64,000 nt of DNA from Yoonia sp. (GTDB lineage: Bacteria; Pseudomonadota; Alphaproteobacteria; Rhodobacterales; Rhodobacteraceae). The translations under genes and the position numbers were made by a program. The stretch covers positions 230,896 through 294,895 of the forward strand of contig NZ_JAGYJK010000011.1 of NCBI RefSeq assembly GCF_018402175.1. Direction: 5' to 3'. The notes beneath the pieces are model-generated. The model worked only from the letters and a program-made list of their open reading frames with translations, was not told where the DNA came from and searched no databases. Position 1 is the stretch's first letter. Each line of letters opens with the position of its first letter. Positions 51,493-61,489 of the stretch are shown one piece after another.

Positions 51493-52171
51493 GTATCTGG
51501 TTTTCTCGCTGGTAGCCCCGATGGGGGCTTTTGGCGATCTCGCGGGTCACGAGCAGCGCGGCTCAACCGGCTGGCCTGGGCGCTCAGCCATTCTGGGGCT
51601 GATCGGTGCCGCGCTCGGGGTGCGGCGCGATGATGATGCAGGACAGGACGCGCTGAACGATTGGCGCATGGCGGTTTCGGTGCTGAATCAAGGGCCGGTG
51701 CTACGGGACTTTCATACGGTGCAAACCGTGCCATCGGCCCGCATCAAGCGCCCCGCCACCCGTGCCGAGGCCTTGCGGGCGCTGACCCGCGGAGATAACG
51801 GGCTGATCACACACCGTAGCTATCGCATGGATTGCGCCTTCGGCGTGGCGCTCTGGGGCGGGGATGCGGCGGCGCTGGAAGGCGCGCTGACTACCCCGCA
51901 TTTTGTTCCCTATCTGGGGCGCAAAAGTTGTCCACTCTCTGCCCCAATGGCACCAAAGCGGCTGGAGGCTGGGGGCGCGTTTCAGGCACTGGCGCAGGTT
52001 ACCATGCCACCATTTCTGGCGCTCGATCCCGCAGCGCCGCTATTTGTCGCCAGCGACACCCCCTTGGGCGAGGGCCGGATCGAGACCCGCCATGACATCC
52101 CGCTGGACCGGGGAAAATGGCACTTTCGCGCGCGTCAGGTGCACATCTACCATCCGGAGGGCAAACCATGA
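51485..52171 (+). CDS. casD: Cascade subunit Cas5e (CasD)
   Basis: A 228-aa Cas5 that holds the crRNA 5' handle. It begins YLVFSLVAPMGAFGDLAGHE, followed by WPGRSAILGLIGAALGVRRD. The family motif HRSYRMDCAFGVALW and the C-terminal RARQVHIYHPEGKP are present. It overlaps cas6e by 4 nt. Confidence 0.94.
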   Translation: MAEYLVFSLVAPMGAFGDLAGHEQRGSTGWPGRSAILGLIGAALGVRRDDDAGQDALNDWRMAVSVLNQGPVLRDFHTVQTVPSARIKRPATRAEALRALTRGDNGLITHRSYRMDCAFGVALWGGDAAALEGALTTPHFVPYLGRKSCPLSAPMAPKRLEAGGAFQALAQVTMPPFLALDPAAPLFVASDTPLGEGRIETRHDIPLDRGKWHFRARQVHIYHPEGKP

Positions 52172-52841
52172 GCCTCTATTTCTCGCGCCTCACGCTCAAT
52201 CCGGCCCCCTCTGCCCGCGCCCTGATCCAGCTGATCAACCCCGAGGATGCAAACGCCGCCGCCGATGCGCATCACCGGCTGATCTGGACTGCATTTTCCG
52301 ACGCCAAGGATAGCAACCGCGATTTCCTGTGGCGCTATGACGGAAACAATCGGTTTTACACGTTGTCAGCCCGCCCGCCGCGCCCGAACGATTTGTTTGA
52401 CGAACCGGCGATCAAAACCTTTGAACCTAACCTCGCCATTGGCGACCGGCTGGATTTTGTATTGCGCACCAACGCTACTAAAGTGTCTCAACACGCAGGC
52501 GGCAGGCGGGTGGATGTGGTGATGGACCTCCTGCATGACGAGCCAAAAGACAAGCGCGCCGAAAAGCGGATGAAACTGGCGCAACTCGCTGGTGAGGCAT
52601 GGCTAGCGCGGCAAGGCGCAACCAAGGGCTTTGCGCCGCTAAAAACCGTGGTCGAGAGCTATACTGTGCTGGAACTGGGCCATGTGGGCGCCAAACGGGA
52701 CAAACGCCCGCGCCTTGGTGTGCTGGACTTGTCCGGCACCCTGAGCGTTACCAATCCGGATCTGTTTCTACCCGCATTGGCGCAGGGGTTTGGCCGCGCC
52801 AAGGCCTGGGGTTGCGGACTGATGATGATTCGCCGCGCACC

Positions 52842-52845
<4 letters not shown>
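52168..52845 (+). CDS. casE: crRNA endonuclease Cas6e (CasE)
   Basis: A 225-aa Cas6e that cuts the repeat hairpin. It starts LYFSRLTLNPAP, with His35-His36 (ADAHHRLIWTAF) in the catalytic position and the glycine-rich GFGRAKAWGCGLMMIRR at the C-terminus. Start ATG 52168, overlapping the cas5e stop, is chosen over the longer frame from 52117. It overlaps cas1 by 4 nt. Confidence 0.95.
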
Positions 52846-54045
<1,200 letters not shown>

Positions 54046-54086
54046 AAAAATCTGGTAGCTTTACGAAAAGGAGGCTTCAATAGCCA

Positions 54087-54099
54087 TATCAATACCTTA
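54087..54099 (+). promoter_or_regulatory. CRISPR leader with a consensus IHF site
   Basis: The leader is 54046-54107, between cas2 and the first repeat. TATCAATACCTTA matches the IHF consensus WATCAANNNNTTR at every position and sits 8 bp from the first repeat. In E. coli I-E, IHF bends the leader to direct integration at repeat 1. Confidence 0.7.
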
Positions 54100-54107
54100 C
54101 AGACAGT

Positions 54108-55725
54108 CTGTTCCCCGCACACGCGGGGATGAACCGCGCGGTGATCGCGCACCCATAGGCCAGCATGGCCTGTTCCCCGCACACGCGGGGATGAACCGGG
54201 CAAACGGGGTTTCACGTATACCCATTTCAACCTGTTCCCCGCACACGCGGGGATGAACCGGTATGGGTGTCGATGACCTACGGTGTCGGCACCTGTTCCC
54301 CGCACACGCGGGGATGAACCGGCACGGGTTGCCCCATTGCCAAAACATACCCCCTGTTCCCCGCACACGCGGGGATGAACCGCCAAGCGCCACGTTTGAT
54401 CTGGGGACCGCCGTCTGTTCCCCGCACACGCGGGGATGAACCGGCACATCTCAAGATGCTGAGTATTGGTTTGAACTGTTCCCCGCACACGCGGGGATGA
54501 ACCGGCGACACTGTTGAGCCGTTCTATGCCGTCGAACTGTTCCCCGCACACGCGGGGATGAACCGGTGCCGGAATCCCCTAAATCATAACGAAAAGAACT
54601 GTTCCCCGCACACGCGGGGATGAACCGGCCCAGCTTTGCCAGATCCGCACCCGCTCGATCTGTTCCCCGCACACGCGGGGATGAACCGTCCTGCCGAAAG
54701 CTGCGGCAGATGGGGTCTTTCTGTTCCCCGCACACGCGGGGATGAACCGATTGATGCAGATGAGGCGTGGATCGTTGTCGACTGTTCCCCGCACACGCGG
54801 GGATGAACCGCTGCGGCAGTTGTGGGCTGACGGTGTTGGGCCCTGTTCCCCGCACACGCGGGGATGAACCGGTGGTTCGTTGAATAATTTGAGCGGCCCT
54901 TTGCTGTTCCCCGCACACGCGGGGATGAACCGCTCCAAATAAAAGACGGGGCAGGATTGCCCCTCTGTTCCCCGCACACGCGGGGATGAACCGCAGAATG
55001 GCGCACGAACGAAAACAGCACCGCCCTGTTCCCCGCACACGCGGGGATGAACCGGCAAAGGCGCGAACAGCGGCAATAAGTTCATTCTGTTCCCCGCACA
55101 CGCGGGGATGAACCGCGTTATTGTTACACTGAGGCCGGAAAGGCCGACTGTTCCCCGCACACGCGGGGATGAACCGACGCAACCAACGCTCTGAACGCAT
55201 CTGGCAGTCTGTTCCCCGCACACGCGGGGATGAACCGTCCTCAACATCCGTCAGGCTGCGGAACTCACCCTGTTCCCCGCACACGCGGGGATGAACCGCA
55301 GCCGCTCTGTCTTGAACTTGTGCCGGATGCCTGTTCCCCGCACACGCGGGGATGAACCGGTGAGCATTGCTCATTGACGGGATGGGGCTGGCTGTTCCCC
55401 GCACACGCGGGGATGAACCGCAGCCAGACGCAGAATACAGCGGGATAACCCTCTGTTCCCCGCACACGCGGGGATGAACCGTCAGCATCTAGATCACGGC
55501 CATTGCCGGTGGTCTGTTCCCCGCACACGCGGGGATGAACCGGCATCGGTTACACTCAGAACGCATTGTTCAAACTGTTCCCCGCACACGCGGGGATGAA
55601 CCGTGCTATCGTCAGGTGCGCTGTCTGGTCACGTACTGTTCCCCGCACACGCGGGGATGAACCGTCACGCGGGTTAGCGGACTGGCAGGTCTTTAGCTGT
55701 TCCCCGCACACGCGGGGATGAACCG
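54108..55725 (+). CRISPR. Type I-E CRISPR array, 27 repeats and 26 spacers
   Basis: A 29-bp repeat, apparently invariant, begins CTGTTCCCCGC and ends GGGGATGAACCG, with the hairpin CCCCGC-ACAC-GCGGGG. Repeat starts run 54108, 54170, 54232, 54293 and then every 61 nt, except for one 62-nt step (54537 to 54599), to 55697. Spacers are 32 nt, except three of 33 nt (the first, second and eighth). The leader end is at cas2; the last repeat is not degenerate and joins the truncated arsR directly. The long open frames across the array are artefacts. Confidence 0.98.
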
Positions 55726-55930
55726 ACGCCAGCCGTGCCAGCATCTGGCTGACAGCGGCCTGCCGGATGTCGAGCAGGCTTTCCAACTCGCCCACAGATT
55801 TCTCGCCTGATCCCAGATGGCACAGGATCATTAACCGTCCCTCATGGGCCAGCGTCTTGAGATAGGTCGCAGCCGCTTCGGCATTGCGCGCCATTTCCGA
55901 AGGCGGGGCGGGTTGGCTTTGCGTCGTCAA
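55726..55930 (-). pseudogene. SqrR/BigR-type ArsR regulator, truncated by the CRISPR array
   Basis: The first 68 residues (EMARNAEAAATYLKTLAHEG, RLMILCHLGSGEKSVGELES, LLDIRQAAVSQMLARL) are a clear BigR/SqrR-type ArsR repressor including Cys37, the first of the two persulfide-sensing cysteines. The frame then enters the last CRISPR repeat, and the C-terminal helix with the second cysteine is gone. The 3' half is not found elsewhere in the window. It is presumably non-functional. Confidence 0.85.
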
Positions 55931-55950
55931 TTCTGCAAGATCAGCAAAAT

Positions 55951-56457
55951 CTATTTTACCGATGCATCTCGCGCCACTGCGACCGCCAAGATGTCGTCAA
56001 GCATCATCAGCACCCCTGCCAGCAGGTTTTGCGCGGCTCGTAATGCAGTAAGCTGCGTCCGGCGTGAGGGGCGGTGTGTGCACGCTTGGCTGATTTGCGC
56101 CGTAGCCCGTGCGGCGTCCGTTATGACGCCCGTAATCTGCGATACAGCGCTTTGCTCGAAGTCGCGCAACTGGTGCGGCGCACTCGGATGGTTACAGCAT
56201 ACCTTGATTGCGGGCAGCACGCGCGTCTTGAGGTTCGCTCGAAGCCGTTCTGGCAGCTCCGCCAGTCTCGGCTGCCACTCGTGGCCCAGCATGCCGCCGA
56301 AAGTGCTGTCTAGCGGTACGCGCACACCTGCCTCTATATGGCTTTCGATGATCTGCAGCCCTTCATAGACCTGACGCCAGCGGGCACGCGTCTCTATGAT
56401 GCGATGAATGGGGAAGTCGGTGCTTTCGACGCTGCCGATGTCATTGATCTCAGTCAT
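55951..56457 (-). CDS. Hypothetical protein of the island
   Basis: A 168-aa soluble, largely helical protein (IHRIIETRARWRQVYEGLQI; AAQNLLAGVLMMLDDILAVA). No family is recognised. The start is supported by CGGAG seven bases upstream. It lies between the helicase gene and the truncated arsR on the same strand, in the position where island replication modules often carry small accessory genes. Confidence 0.6.
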   Translation of the reverse strand: MTEINDIGSVESTDFPIHRIIETRARWRQVYEGLQIIESHIEAGVRVPLDSTFGGMLGHEWQPRLAELPERLRANLKTRVLPAIKVCCNHPSAPHQLRDFEQSAVSQITGVITDAARATAQISQACTHRPSRRTQLTALRAAQNLLAGVLMMLDDILAVAVARDASVK

Positions 56458-56579
56458 TGTAATACTCCGAGGCTGAATGCGGGTGAAAGGATGTGTTTGC
56501 GCAGCACTTCTTGAAAGGATGACCAGCGCACGCCTTTTTCACAGGTGGGGGTGGACGTGTTGGACACGTTCTATGGCGT

Positions 56580-56628
56580 TTTACGCAACTTCCCTTACGA
56601 GGAATCCGTATAAGAAAAGTTACGTAAA
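56580..56628. repeat. Inverted repeat downstream of the island helicase gene
   Basis: TTTACGCAACTT (56580-56591) and AAGTTACGTAAA (56617-56628) pair in 11 of 12 positions, and a smaller dyad (TTACG/CGTAT) sits in the loop. It could be the helicase terminator or part of the element's replication origin. Confidence 0.45.
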
Positions 56629-56658
56629 CTGCCTCATTTCCCGTCCAACCTGTCCAGA

Positions 56659-58536
56659 TCATAGCAAGGCCCCATCGCGTAAACGGAGGCCAACATAGTA
56701 TCTATCGGCACCAGACTTCCGATTGCCTAGCCCCCGATCGCTCAGCTGTGCGTTAAAGCTCCGCTTTGTGTAGCACCTGAAACCATTCGCCGTGCACCAC
56801 ATGCTATACCTGCCATAAAGAATGCTCTGCTTAACCTCAAAGCCAGCTCCCCCCTCTGTGACGTCGTCCAGAAATTCACCAAGGATGTCACAGTCCGCTC
56901 GGTATTGTGTGACTTCGGCTTGCATTGCCGGGCTGACCGAAATGCCGTCACTCAGGTATTTCTGTGCGCCCTGAACCATCCACGCAAGTATGCCCGCACG
57001 CTCGGCCATCAGCTTTGACTCAAGCTGTGGGTCTTGCTCCTCTGGCAAAAATGTCCGACGGAAAGGCAGGATGATGATGCGCCGCCAGATACCGTTATCT
57101 GTGCCTTTGATGATCGGCTTGTGGTTTGTCCGGACCCAGACCGAAAACATCGGTTGGAAGGTGAAAAGCCCTTGGTACAGGAACCTCGCCGACATGGGCT
57201 CCCGCCCTGCCAACTGCTTCACAACTGTTTCGTCGAGGGTCGTGCGTACTGGCAGTTCGTTGATCGATACGAGGCGGCTACCGGCCAGCATAGCCAAGTC
57301 AGGCCGTGGCCCATGATCATCAGAACGTCTCGCAGCCAACAAGCTTGGGGGCGCGGTAACAGCGTAAGCTCTTAGGATATTATGGACTACGTTAGACATT
57401 AGCGACTTTCCGTTAGCCCCTGTGCCTACGCTGAAAATCATTTTCTCCTCGGTGGCTCCCCCTACGATAGTCATCCCCAAAAGTTGCTGGACTGCCGCTA
57501 TCGTCGACGGATCATTGCAGAATACTTCCAACAAGAATGCGCTCCAGCGTGGAGCTTTTGCTGCGTCGTCGAAGTCGACGTCAATGTGCTTGGTGATGTA
57601 GAGATCAGGGCGGTTGGGTATCAGAGCCCCGGTCGATAACTCGACAAGGCCGTTCCTAACCCCAATCAGCTTTGGGTGAGCATCAAGTGCATCGGCCTTT
57701 ATACTCATTCCAGTCATAGACTGCATCAGACTGAGAACAGCTTGGATTTTGTGCGTTGTCTGTAGTTGGGCTACCTCGCCGATCAGCCGTTTACCCGCGT
57801 CGGGATCAATTCCCTGCGCCGCCGTGCATGCCAGCTGATACATCTGGATCAGCGCCTCTGTGATCATCCTCACTTCTTCGCCAAGTTCGCACCAGAGCCA
57901 ACGCTCCGTCGCGCTGCACCAGCGCAGCCAATTTCCAATCCCCCGGACATACACCAGTCGGCCATGATACAGGTCGCGCACATATTGCGCCGCGCGGACA
58001 TCAGCCTTGAGTTTCCATTCAGGTATGACGGTCTGGCCAGAATGCATGGTAGGCATCGGCGTTGGCATTAGCCCCATGCATGCCTTTCCAACAGTCCTCT
58101 GCCGATAATCATGGCGGTCCTGCCATTTGTCACGCTGGGCTAAACCCGAGTGTTCAAAGACTGCTTCGGTGTAGGCTTCTAGCTCTTCATCGCGAAACCC
58201 TATGGCTGCACCGTGACGCGCGATTTCACTGGCCAAGTACATGTCGGCTTCTGATTGTGATGGGAAGCGCACAGCACCCGTCAGCGCGTCCCACGCCGCT
58301 TGCCATTCTCCAGCCCAGAGGTGGGGTTCAGCGGCTTGGAAGTGACCGACAGCAGCCGTAACATTGGCAGCATCAAAGTGTGGCGAAGACTTCTGTGACA
58401 CGGCAGGCATGTTATGATCTGCCTTCGGTTGCAGAATACCCCCGAGGGCCGTGCGCAAGTCCACAGCCGAGTAGTAAGGCCCCTTTGAAACGAGCCGCAC
58501 TTGTGGATTACCACTCTGTTTTTGTTCATCCAACAT
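56659..58536 (-). CDS. P4/D5-type phage helicase (primase-helicase C-terminal part)
   Basis: A 625-aa protein. The D5_N-type region is followed by an SF3 helicase with Walker A GTGANGKS (about residues 371-378), the Walker-B/SF3 region LVSINELPVRTTLDE and sensor FSVWVRTNHKPIIKGTDNGI. It would unwind the element origin. ATG 58536 overlaps the stop of the upstream primase gene. The frame also continues upstream across AAAAA at 58536-58540; removing one A joins primase and helicase into a single P4-alpha-like protein. Confidence 0.87.
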   Translation of the reverse strand: MLDEQKQSGNPQVRLVSKGPYYSAVDLRTALGGILQPKADHNMPAVSQKSSPHFDAANVTAAVGHFQAAEPHLWAGEWQAAWDALTGAVRFPSQSEADMYLASEIARHGAAIGFRDEELEAYTEAVFEHSGLAQRDKWQDRHDYRQRTVGKACMGLMPTPMPTMHSGQTVIPEWKLKADVRAAQYVRDLYHGRLVYVRGIGNWLRWCSATERWLWCELGEEVRMITEALIQMYQLACTAAQGIDPDAGKRLIGEVAQLQTTHKIQAVLSLMQSMTGMSIKADALDAHPKLIGVRNGLVELSTGALIPNRPDLYITKHIDVDFDDAAKAPRWSAFLLEVFCNDPSTIAAVQQLLGMTIVGGATEEKMIFSVGTGANGKSLMSNVVHNILRAYAVTAPPSLLAARRSDDHGPRPDLAMLAGSRLVSINELPVRTTLDETVVKQLAGREPMSARFLYQGLFTFQPMFSVWVRTNHKPIIKGTDNGIWRRIIILPFRRTFLPEEQDPQLESKLMAERAGILAWMVQGAQKYLSDGISVSPAMQAEVTQYRADCDILGEFLDDVTEGGAGFEVKQSILYGRYSMWCTANGFRCYTKRSFNAQLSDRGLGNRKSGADRYYVGLRLRDGALL

Positions 58537-59074
58537 TTTTGGCAACCTCGCGATTCTTCATGTGCAGAAAACCCGGCAGACGCAGAAGCCTTGACACGTC
58601 AACTGCTGCAGGGTCCGCACCGAACTGAGCAAGGCTCCGGTTGATGCTTTCCGCATCCGCAGCGTCTAGAGTTTCGCTGTCGGCCAGAAGCCAATAGAAA
58701 TGCCAGTTCATCGGGCCACTGCTTTGGACCTCAATAGTTGGGTGCAGAATAGCGCGGATCGTGTCGAGCGCGTGCTGGTCAACTCCATCAAGATCGGCAT
58801 GAACGCCTCGAACACGGGACAGGTTGATCTTGCCCCTTTGCCCCTTGAATTGGTTAACTGCAACGAAGATGCCCGCCCCGCGCGCATTCAAGCCGTGCAG
58901 GCGCGGAAGCAGTTCCTCTGCGTCGGCGATAGTCAGATCAGGGAAGCGCTTGGCTATGGCGTCAGATTGGGGTTTTTGAGCCCCCTTCGGCGCGTCAGTA
59001 TAACACTCGATGTTGAACGTTGCGTCTGGGCCCCGGTCGAGCATGTTCAGGAACTTGATGGCAGGATGTGTCAT
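58526..59074 (-). CDS. RepB-type DNA primase domain protein
   Basis: A 182-aa protein with the RepB-primase/AEP pattern: RVRGVHADLDGVDQHAL (metal-binding DxD-like), SSGPMNWHFYWLL, and ESINRSLAQFGADPAAVDVS, then LLRLPGFLHMKN. It should make primers for element replication together with the helicase. It overlaps AlpA by 4 nt upstream and the helicase by 11 nt downstream, in a different frame. Confidence 0.82.
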   Translation of the reverse strand: MTHPAIKFLNMLDRGPDATFNIECYTDAPKGAQKPQSDAIAKRFPDLTIADAEELLPRLHGLNARGAGIFVAVNQFKGQRGKINLSRVRGVHADLDGVDQHALDTIRAILHPTIEVQSSGPMNWHFYWLLADSETLDAADAESINRSLAQFGADPAAVDVSRLLRLPGFLHMKNREVAKNVG

Positions 59075-59280
59075 TGCGCGTCTCCGCGTCCAACACGGAC
59101 ATCATCGCCGCTGATCAATGCCTGCAGGCTTTCTGCAGGTATCACCGTTCTGCCCCCTATACGGACAGCCTCTAGCCTGCCTTGGCCTATCAGTGCGTAA
59201 ATGGTTGTTTTGCCTAAGCTCGACGTCTCGCAAGCCTCGCGGATGCTGTAGGCCAGCTTCTGGATATGTGTGGACGACAT
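59071..59280 (-). CDS. AlpA/excisionase-type helix-turn-helix protein
   Basis: A 69-aa HTH_17 protein: SIREACETSSLGKTTIYALI (helix-turn-helix) and GRLEAVRIGGRTVIPAESLQ (wing). Such proteins act as excisionase and/or activate the integrase. ATG 59280 has GAGGTGA at good spacing. It is the first gene of the primase-helicase transcript. Confidence 0.88.
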   Translation of the reverse strand: MSSTHIQKLAYSIREACETSSLGKTTIYALIGQGRLEAVRIGGRTVIPAESLQALISGDDVRVGRGDAQ

Positions 59281-59364
59281 GATTCACCTCGGTCGTGATT
59301 GACTGAGGCAGGGCTCACATGAAATAATTTCGCCGAACAGTTTCGCGGTAATTTCGCCGTTTTT

Positions 59365-60015
59365 TTAAAGGTCTTGAGTTTTAGGGCCCCGCTTCAACGG
59401 CCCCTGTGATTTTTTAAGATTGCGTATTTTTTCGCGAATAATGTGATGATCCGGATGATCTCGCTGACAGATTTCAGTCAGGTTCTTTTCGCTTGTAACC
59501 TTTTGATCTTTTGACAAATTATTAAACCATGTCTGATACTGGGATGAAGAAAGCTTCTCTTTTTTGGCAGCTGTAGACAGCGGCTTGGTACCTCGGACGA
59601 GGTGATGTTTTAAGCTGGTGTACTTCACTGTAACATTTTGAAAGTGGGCTGAAGATTGCAGTGGCTGGTATACCCACACCGAGTCCTCATCAGGAAGCCA
59701 TTGCAGGCCAGTACCATGCCTTAAGCCATCTATCGTTATATCAAATGCTTGATAACTAGCCAGCTCCAGTACTGTAACTAAGCGCGCAACAGGTGAAACG
59801 TTACCATTAGACCCGCAATATTTCCCATAAATTTCAATCGAACCGGTTAGTGCCTTTTCAATCAATCTCTGCAAGGCGTCTAAAAGTAACTGTCTCTCAT
59901 TGTTAAATTTCATGGATGAAGTGGCGTTGAAATACCCCTGTTGATCAAGTCTCTCGCCAAACGCCAGCCACGTGAGTGCTTCAGTTAAACTTATGTTCAC
60001 TGGGTACCGGCTCAT
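59365..60015 (-). CDS. Hypothetical protein downstream of the integrase
   Basis: A 216-aa soluble protein, visibly more AT-rich in codon use than its neighbours, ending in a basic tail (EKIRNLKKSQGPLKRGPKTQ). It overlaps the integrase stop (ATGA), so it is translated from the same message. No family recognised; the low GC suggests a separate origin. Confidence 0.6.
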   Translation of the reverse strand: MSRYPVNISLTEALTWLAFGERLDQQGYFNATSSMKFNNERQLLLDALQRLIEKALTGSIEIYGKYCGSNGNVSPVARLVTVLELASYQAFDITIDGLRHGTGLQWLPDEDSVWVYQPLQSSAHFQNVTVKYTSLKHHLVRGTKPLSTAAKKEKLSSSQYQTWFNNLSKDQKVTSEKNLTEICQRDHPDHHIIREKIRNLKKSQGPLKRGPKTQDL

Positions 60016-61286
60016 TGCGCCACCATTCTGATTGGCACAACGTCAGCCCCCAACGCCAGTTCACCAGCGCAGAACTCAGCCCAGTCAACCATCAGGCGTC
60101 TCCGCTTCTCGAACAGATCGCCGCGCCTATAGGCAGCCTCGACCTTGTTACCGATGCTGTGCGCCAGTGCCATTTCGCAGACCTCGTGCGGATAACCGGT
60201 ACATTCAGCGGCCCAGTCGCGGAAGCTTGACCGGAAACCATGCACGGTCACGTCACTTTTCATGCGACGCAGCAGCATAGCCATTGCCATGCCAGACATC
60301 TGGCCTCCCCGCGCTCCGGGAAAAGCCCATGGGCTATCCAGTTTCTTGACAGCCGCAAGTATCGACATGGCCCGATCAGACAGCGGCACCCGATGTTCCC
60401 GGCCTGCCTTCATGCGGTTTGCGGCAATAGTCCATACTGCCTTGTCCAGATCGATCTCTGCCCACGTTGCGCCGACCACTTCTCCGGTACGCGCGGCTGT
60501 CAAGATCGTGAACTCCAGCGCAAGTGCAGCCACCGCCTTGCGCGTACGTAGCCCCTGCAAGATGGATGGCACAGCAGCATAGGGGGCGGCTTTGTGATGA
60601 CCGCGTGACAGCCGTGTGCGTGCTGGCAGTATCTGCGCAAGATGGCCTCGCCAGCGTGCAGGGTTCTCGCCTGTCCTGTACCCTCTCACTTTGGCTGCAT
60701 CGAGGATCGCTTCTACCCTGCCCCGCACGCGCGCAGCAGTTTCAGGCTTGGCTTTCCAGATGGGTTCCAACACCGAGAGCACATGGGGGGTGTCCACGTC
60801 CGAGACAGTCATATCCCCGATCATCGGGTAAACGTAGGTTGCGAGTGTATTTGTCCATTGTTGGCGGTGCTTGGCGTTGCGCCAGCTGCCCTCATTGGCC
60901 TCAATATACGCCTCTGCAGTAGCCCTGAACGTGACACTGGCTACTTGCTGTGCTTGCTTGGCTGCAGCGGCCTGCGCCGCGGCCTCATCGCGCTCCATGA
61001 GCGGGTCAATCCCTGCCTTGACCTTCATGCGATATATCGCAGCTACATCGCGCGCCTGCGCTAGTGTCAGTTCCTCGCCGCCAGACCTGCGCAGCAGCTC
61101 TATTGCCTCGGCACAACGAGACAAGCCAACATCCCGGGCATTGCCATCCAGCATGAACCGATAGACCCAAGAGCGTGCTCCGGTCTTCTTGACCAGCAGG
61201 TGCAGGCCATCGCCATCGGCGTGGCGCCCCGGCTTGGCGTTCTTTACCTGCAGGGGCGTCAGCGCTTTGCTCAGCTTCTTGGGCAT
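60012..61286 (-). CDS. int: P4-type site-specific tyrosine integrase
   Basis: A 424-aa integrase. The N-terminal DUF4102 arm-binding domain (LTPLQVKNAKPGRHADGDGL), SAM-like core-binding and catalytic domains are all present. Catalytic residues are Arg266 (AARTGEV), Lys293, His349-x-x-Arg352 (VHGFRSSFRDW), His376 and Tyr386 (EAAYRRGD). It starts 190 bp from the attR core and reads inwards. It should recombine the tRNA-Ser 3' end. Confidence 0.95.
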   Translation of the reverse strand: MPKKLSKALTPLQVKNAKPGRHADGDGLHLLVKKTGARSWVYRFMLDGNARDVGLSRCAEAIELLRRSGGEELTLAQARDVAAIYRMKVKAGIDPLMERDEAAAQAAAAKQAQQVASVTFRATAEAYIEANEGSWRNAKHRQQWTNTLATYVYPMIGDMTVSDVDTPHVLSVLEPIWKAKPETAARVRGRVEAILDAAKVRGYRTGENPARWRGHLAQILPARTRLSRGHHKAAPYAAVPSILQGLRTRKAVAALALEFTILTAARTGEVVGATWAEIDLDKAVWTIAANRMKAGREHRVPLSDRAMSILAAVKKLDSPWAFPGARGGQMSGMAMAMLLRRMKSDVTVHGFRSSFRDWAAECTGYPHEVCEMALAHSIGNKVEAAYRRGDLFEKRRRLMVDWAEFCAGELALGADVVPIRMVAQ

Positions 61287-61325
61287 TGGGGCGGTCCTTC
61301 AATGACACCACGACAAGGCAGTGAT

Positions 61326-61371
61326 TGTTCCCATAAACGTTCCCCGAAAATAGCGCGGTTTTATGGGAACG
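61326..61371. promoter_or_regulatory. Putative integrase arm-type sites (right arm) upstream of int
   Basis: TGTTCCCATAAACGTTCCCC (61326-61345) plus an inverted CGTTCCCATAA (61361-61371). The core GTTCCCATAA also occurs at 42486-42495 at the other island end. They lie in the int promoter region, so integrase may also autoregulate. Confidence 0.6.
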
Positions 61372-61475
61372 CAAGCGATCAGACATGAACACTTCAATTT
61401 ATCATTTATACTAAGTCACTGTAAAACATGTTATATAGAACATTGCCGAATGTAGGCGATCTAGTGTTAGGCGGA

Positions 61476-61489
61476 CACCTCCTCCGCCA
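61476..61489 (+). other. attR core (tRNA-Ser 3' fragment)
   Basis: CACCTCCTCCGCCA, identical to the last 14 bases of tRNA-Ser at 42430-42443, with no tRNA body upstream. It marks the right boundary of the island. Confidence 0.8.

Noticed and set aside
54097..55546. Several long minus-strand frames with repeated HPRVCGEQ / SSPRVRGT / FIPACAGN blocks
   Set aside because: These are translations of the CRISPR repeats, a well-known annotation artefact.
54108..55725. Self-targeting spacers against genes in this window
   Set aside because: Reading the spacers by eye I noticed no match to the rest of the window; a proper search of both strands would be needed to state this firmly.
56450..56662. A 70-residue minus-strand frame between the hypothetical gene and the helicase
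   Set aside because: No RBS or family similarity, and it covers the inverted repeat at 56580-56628.
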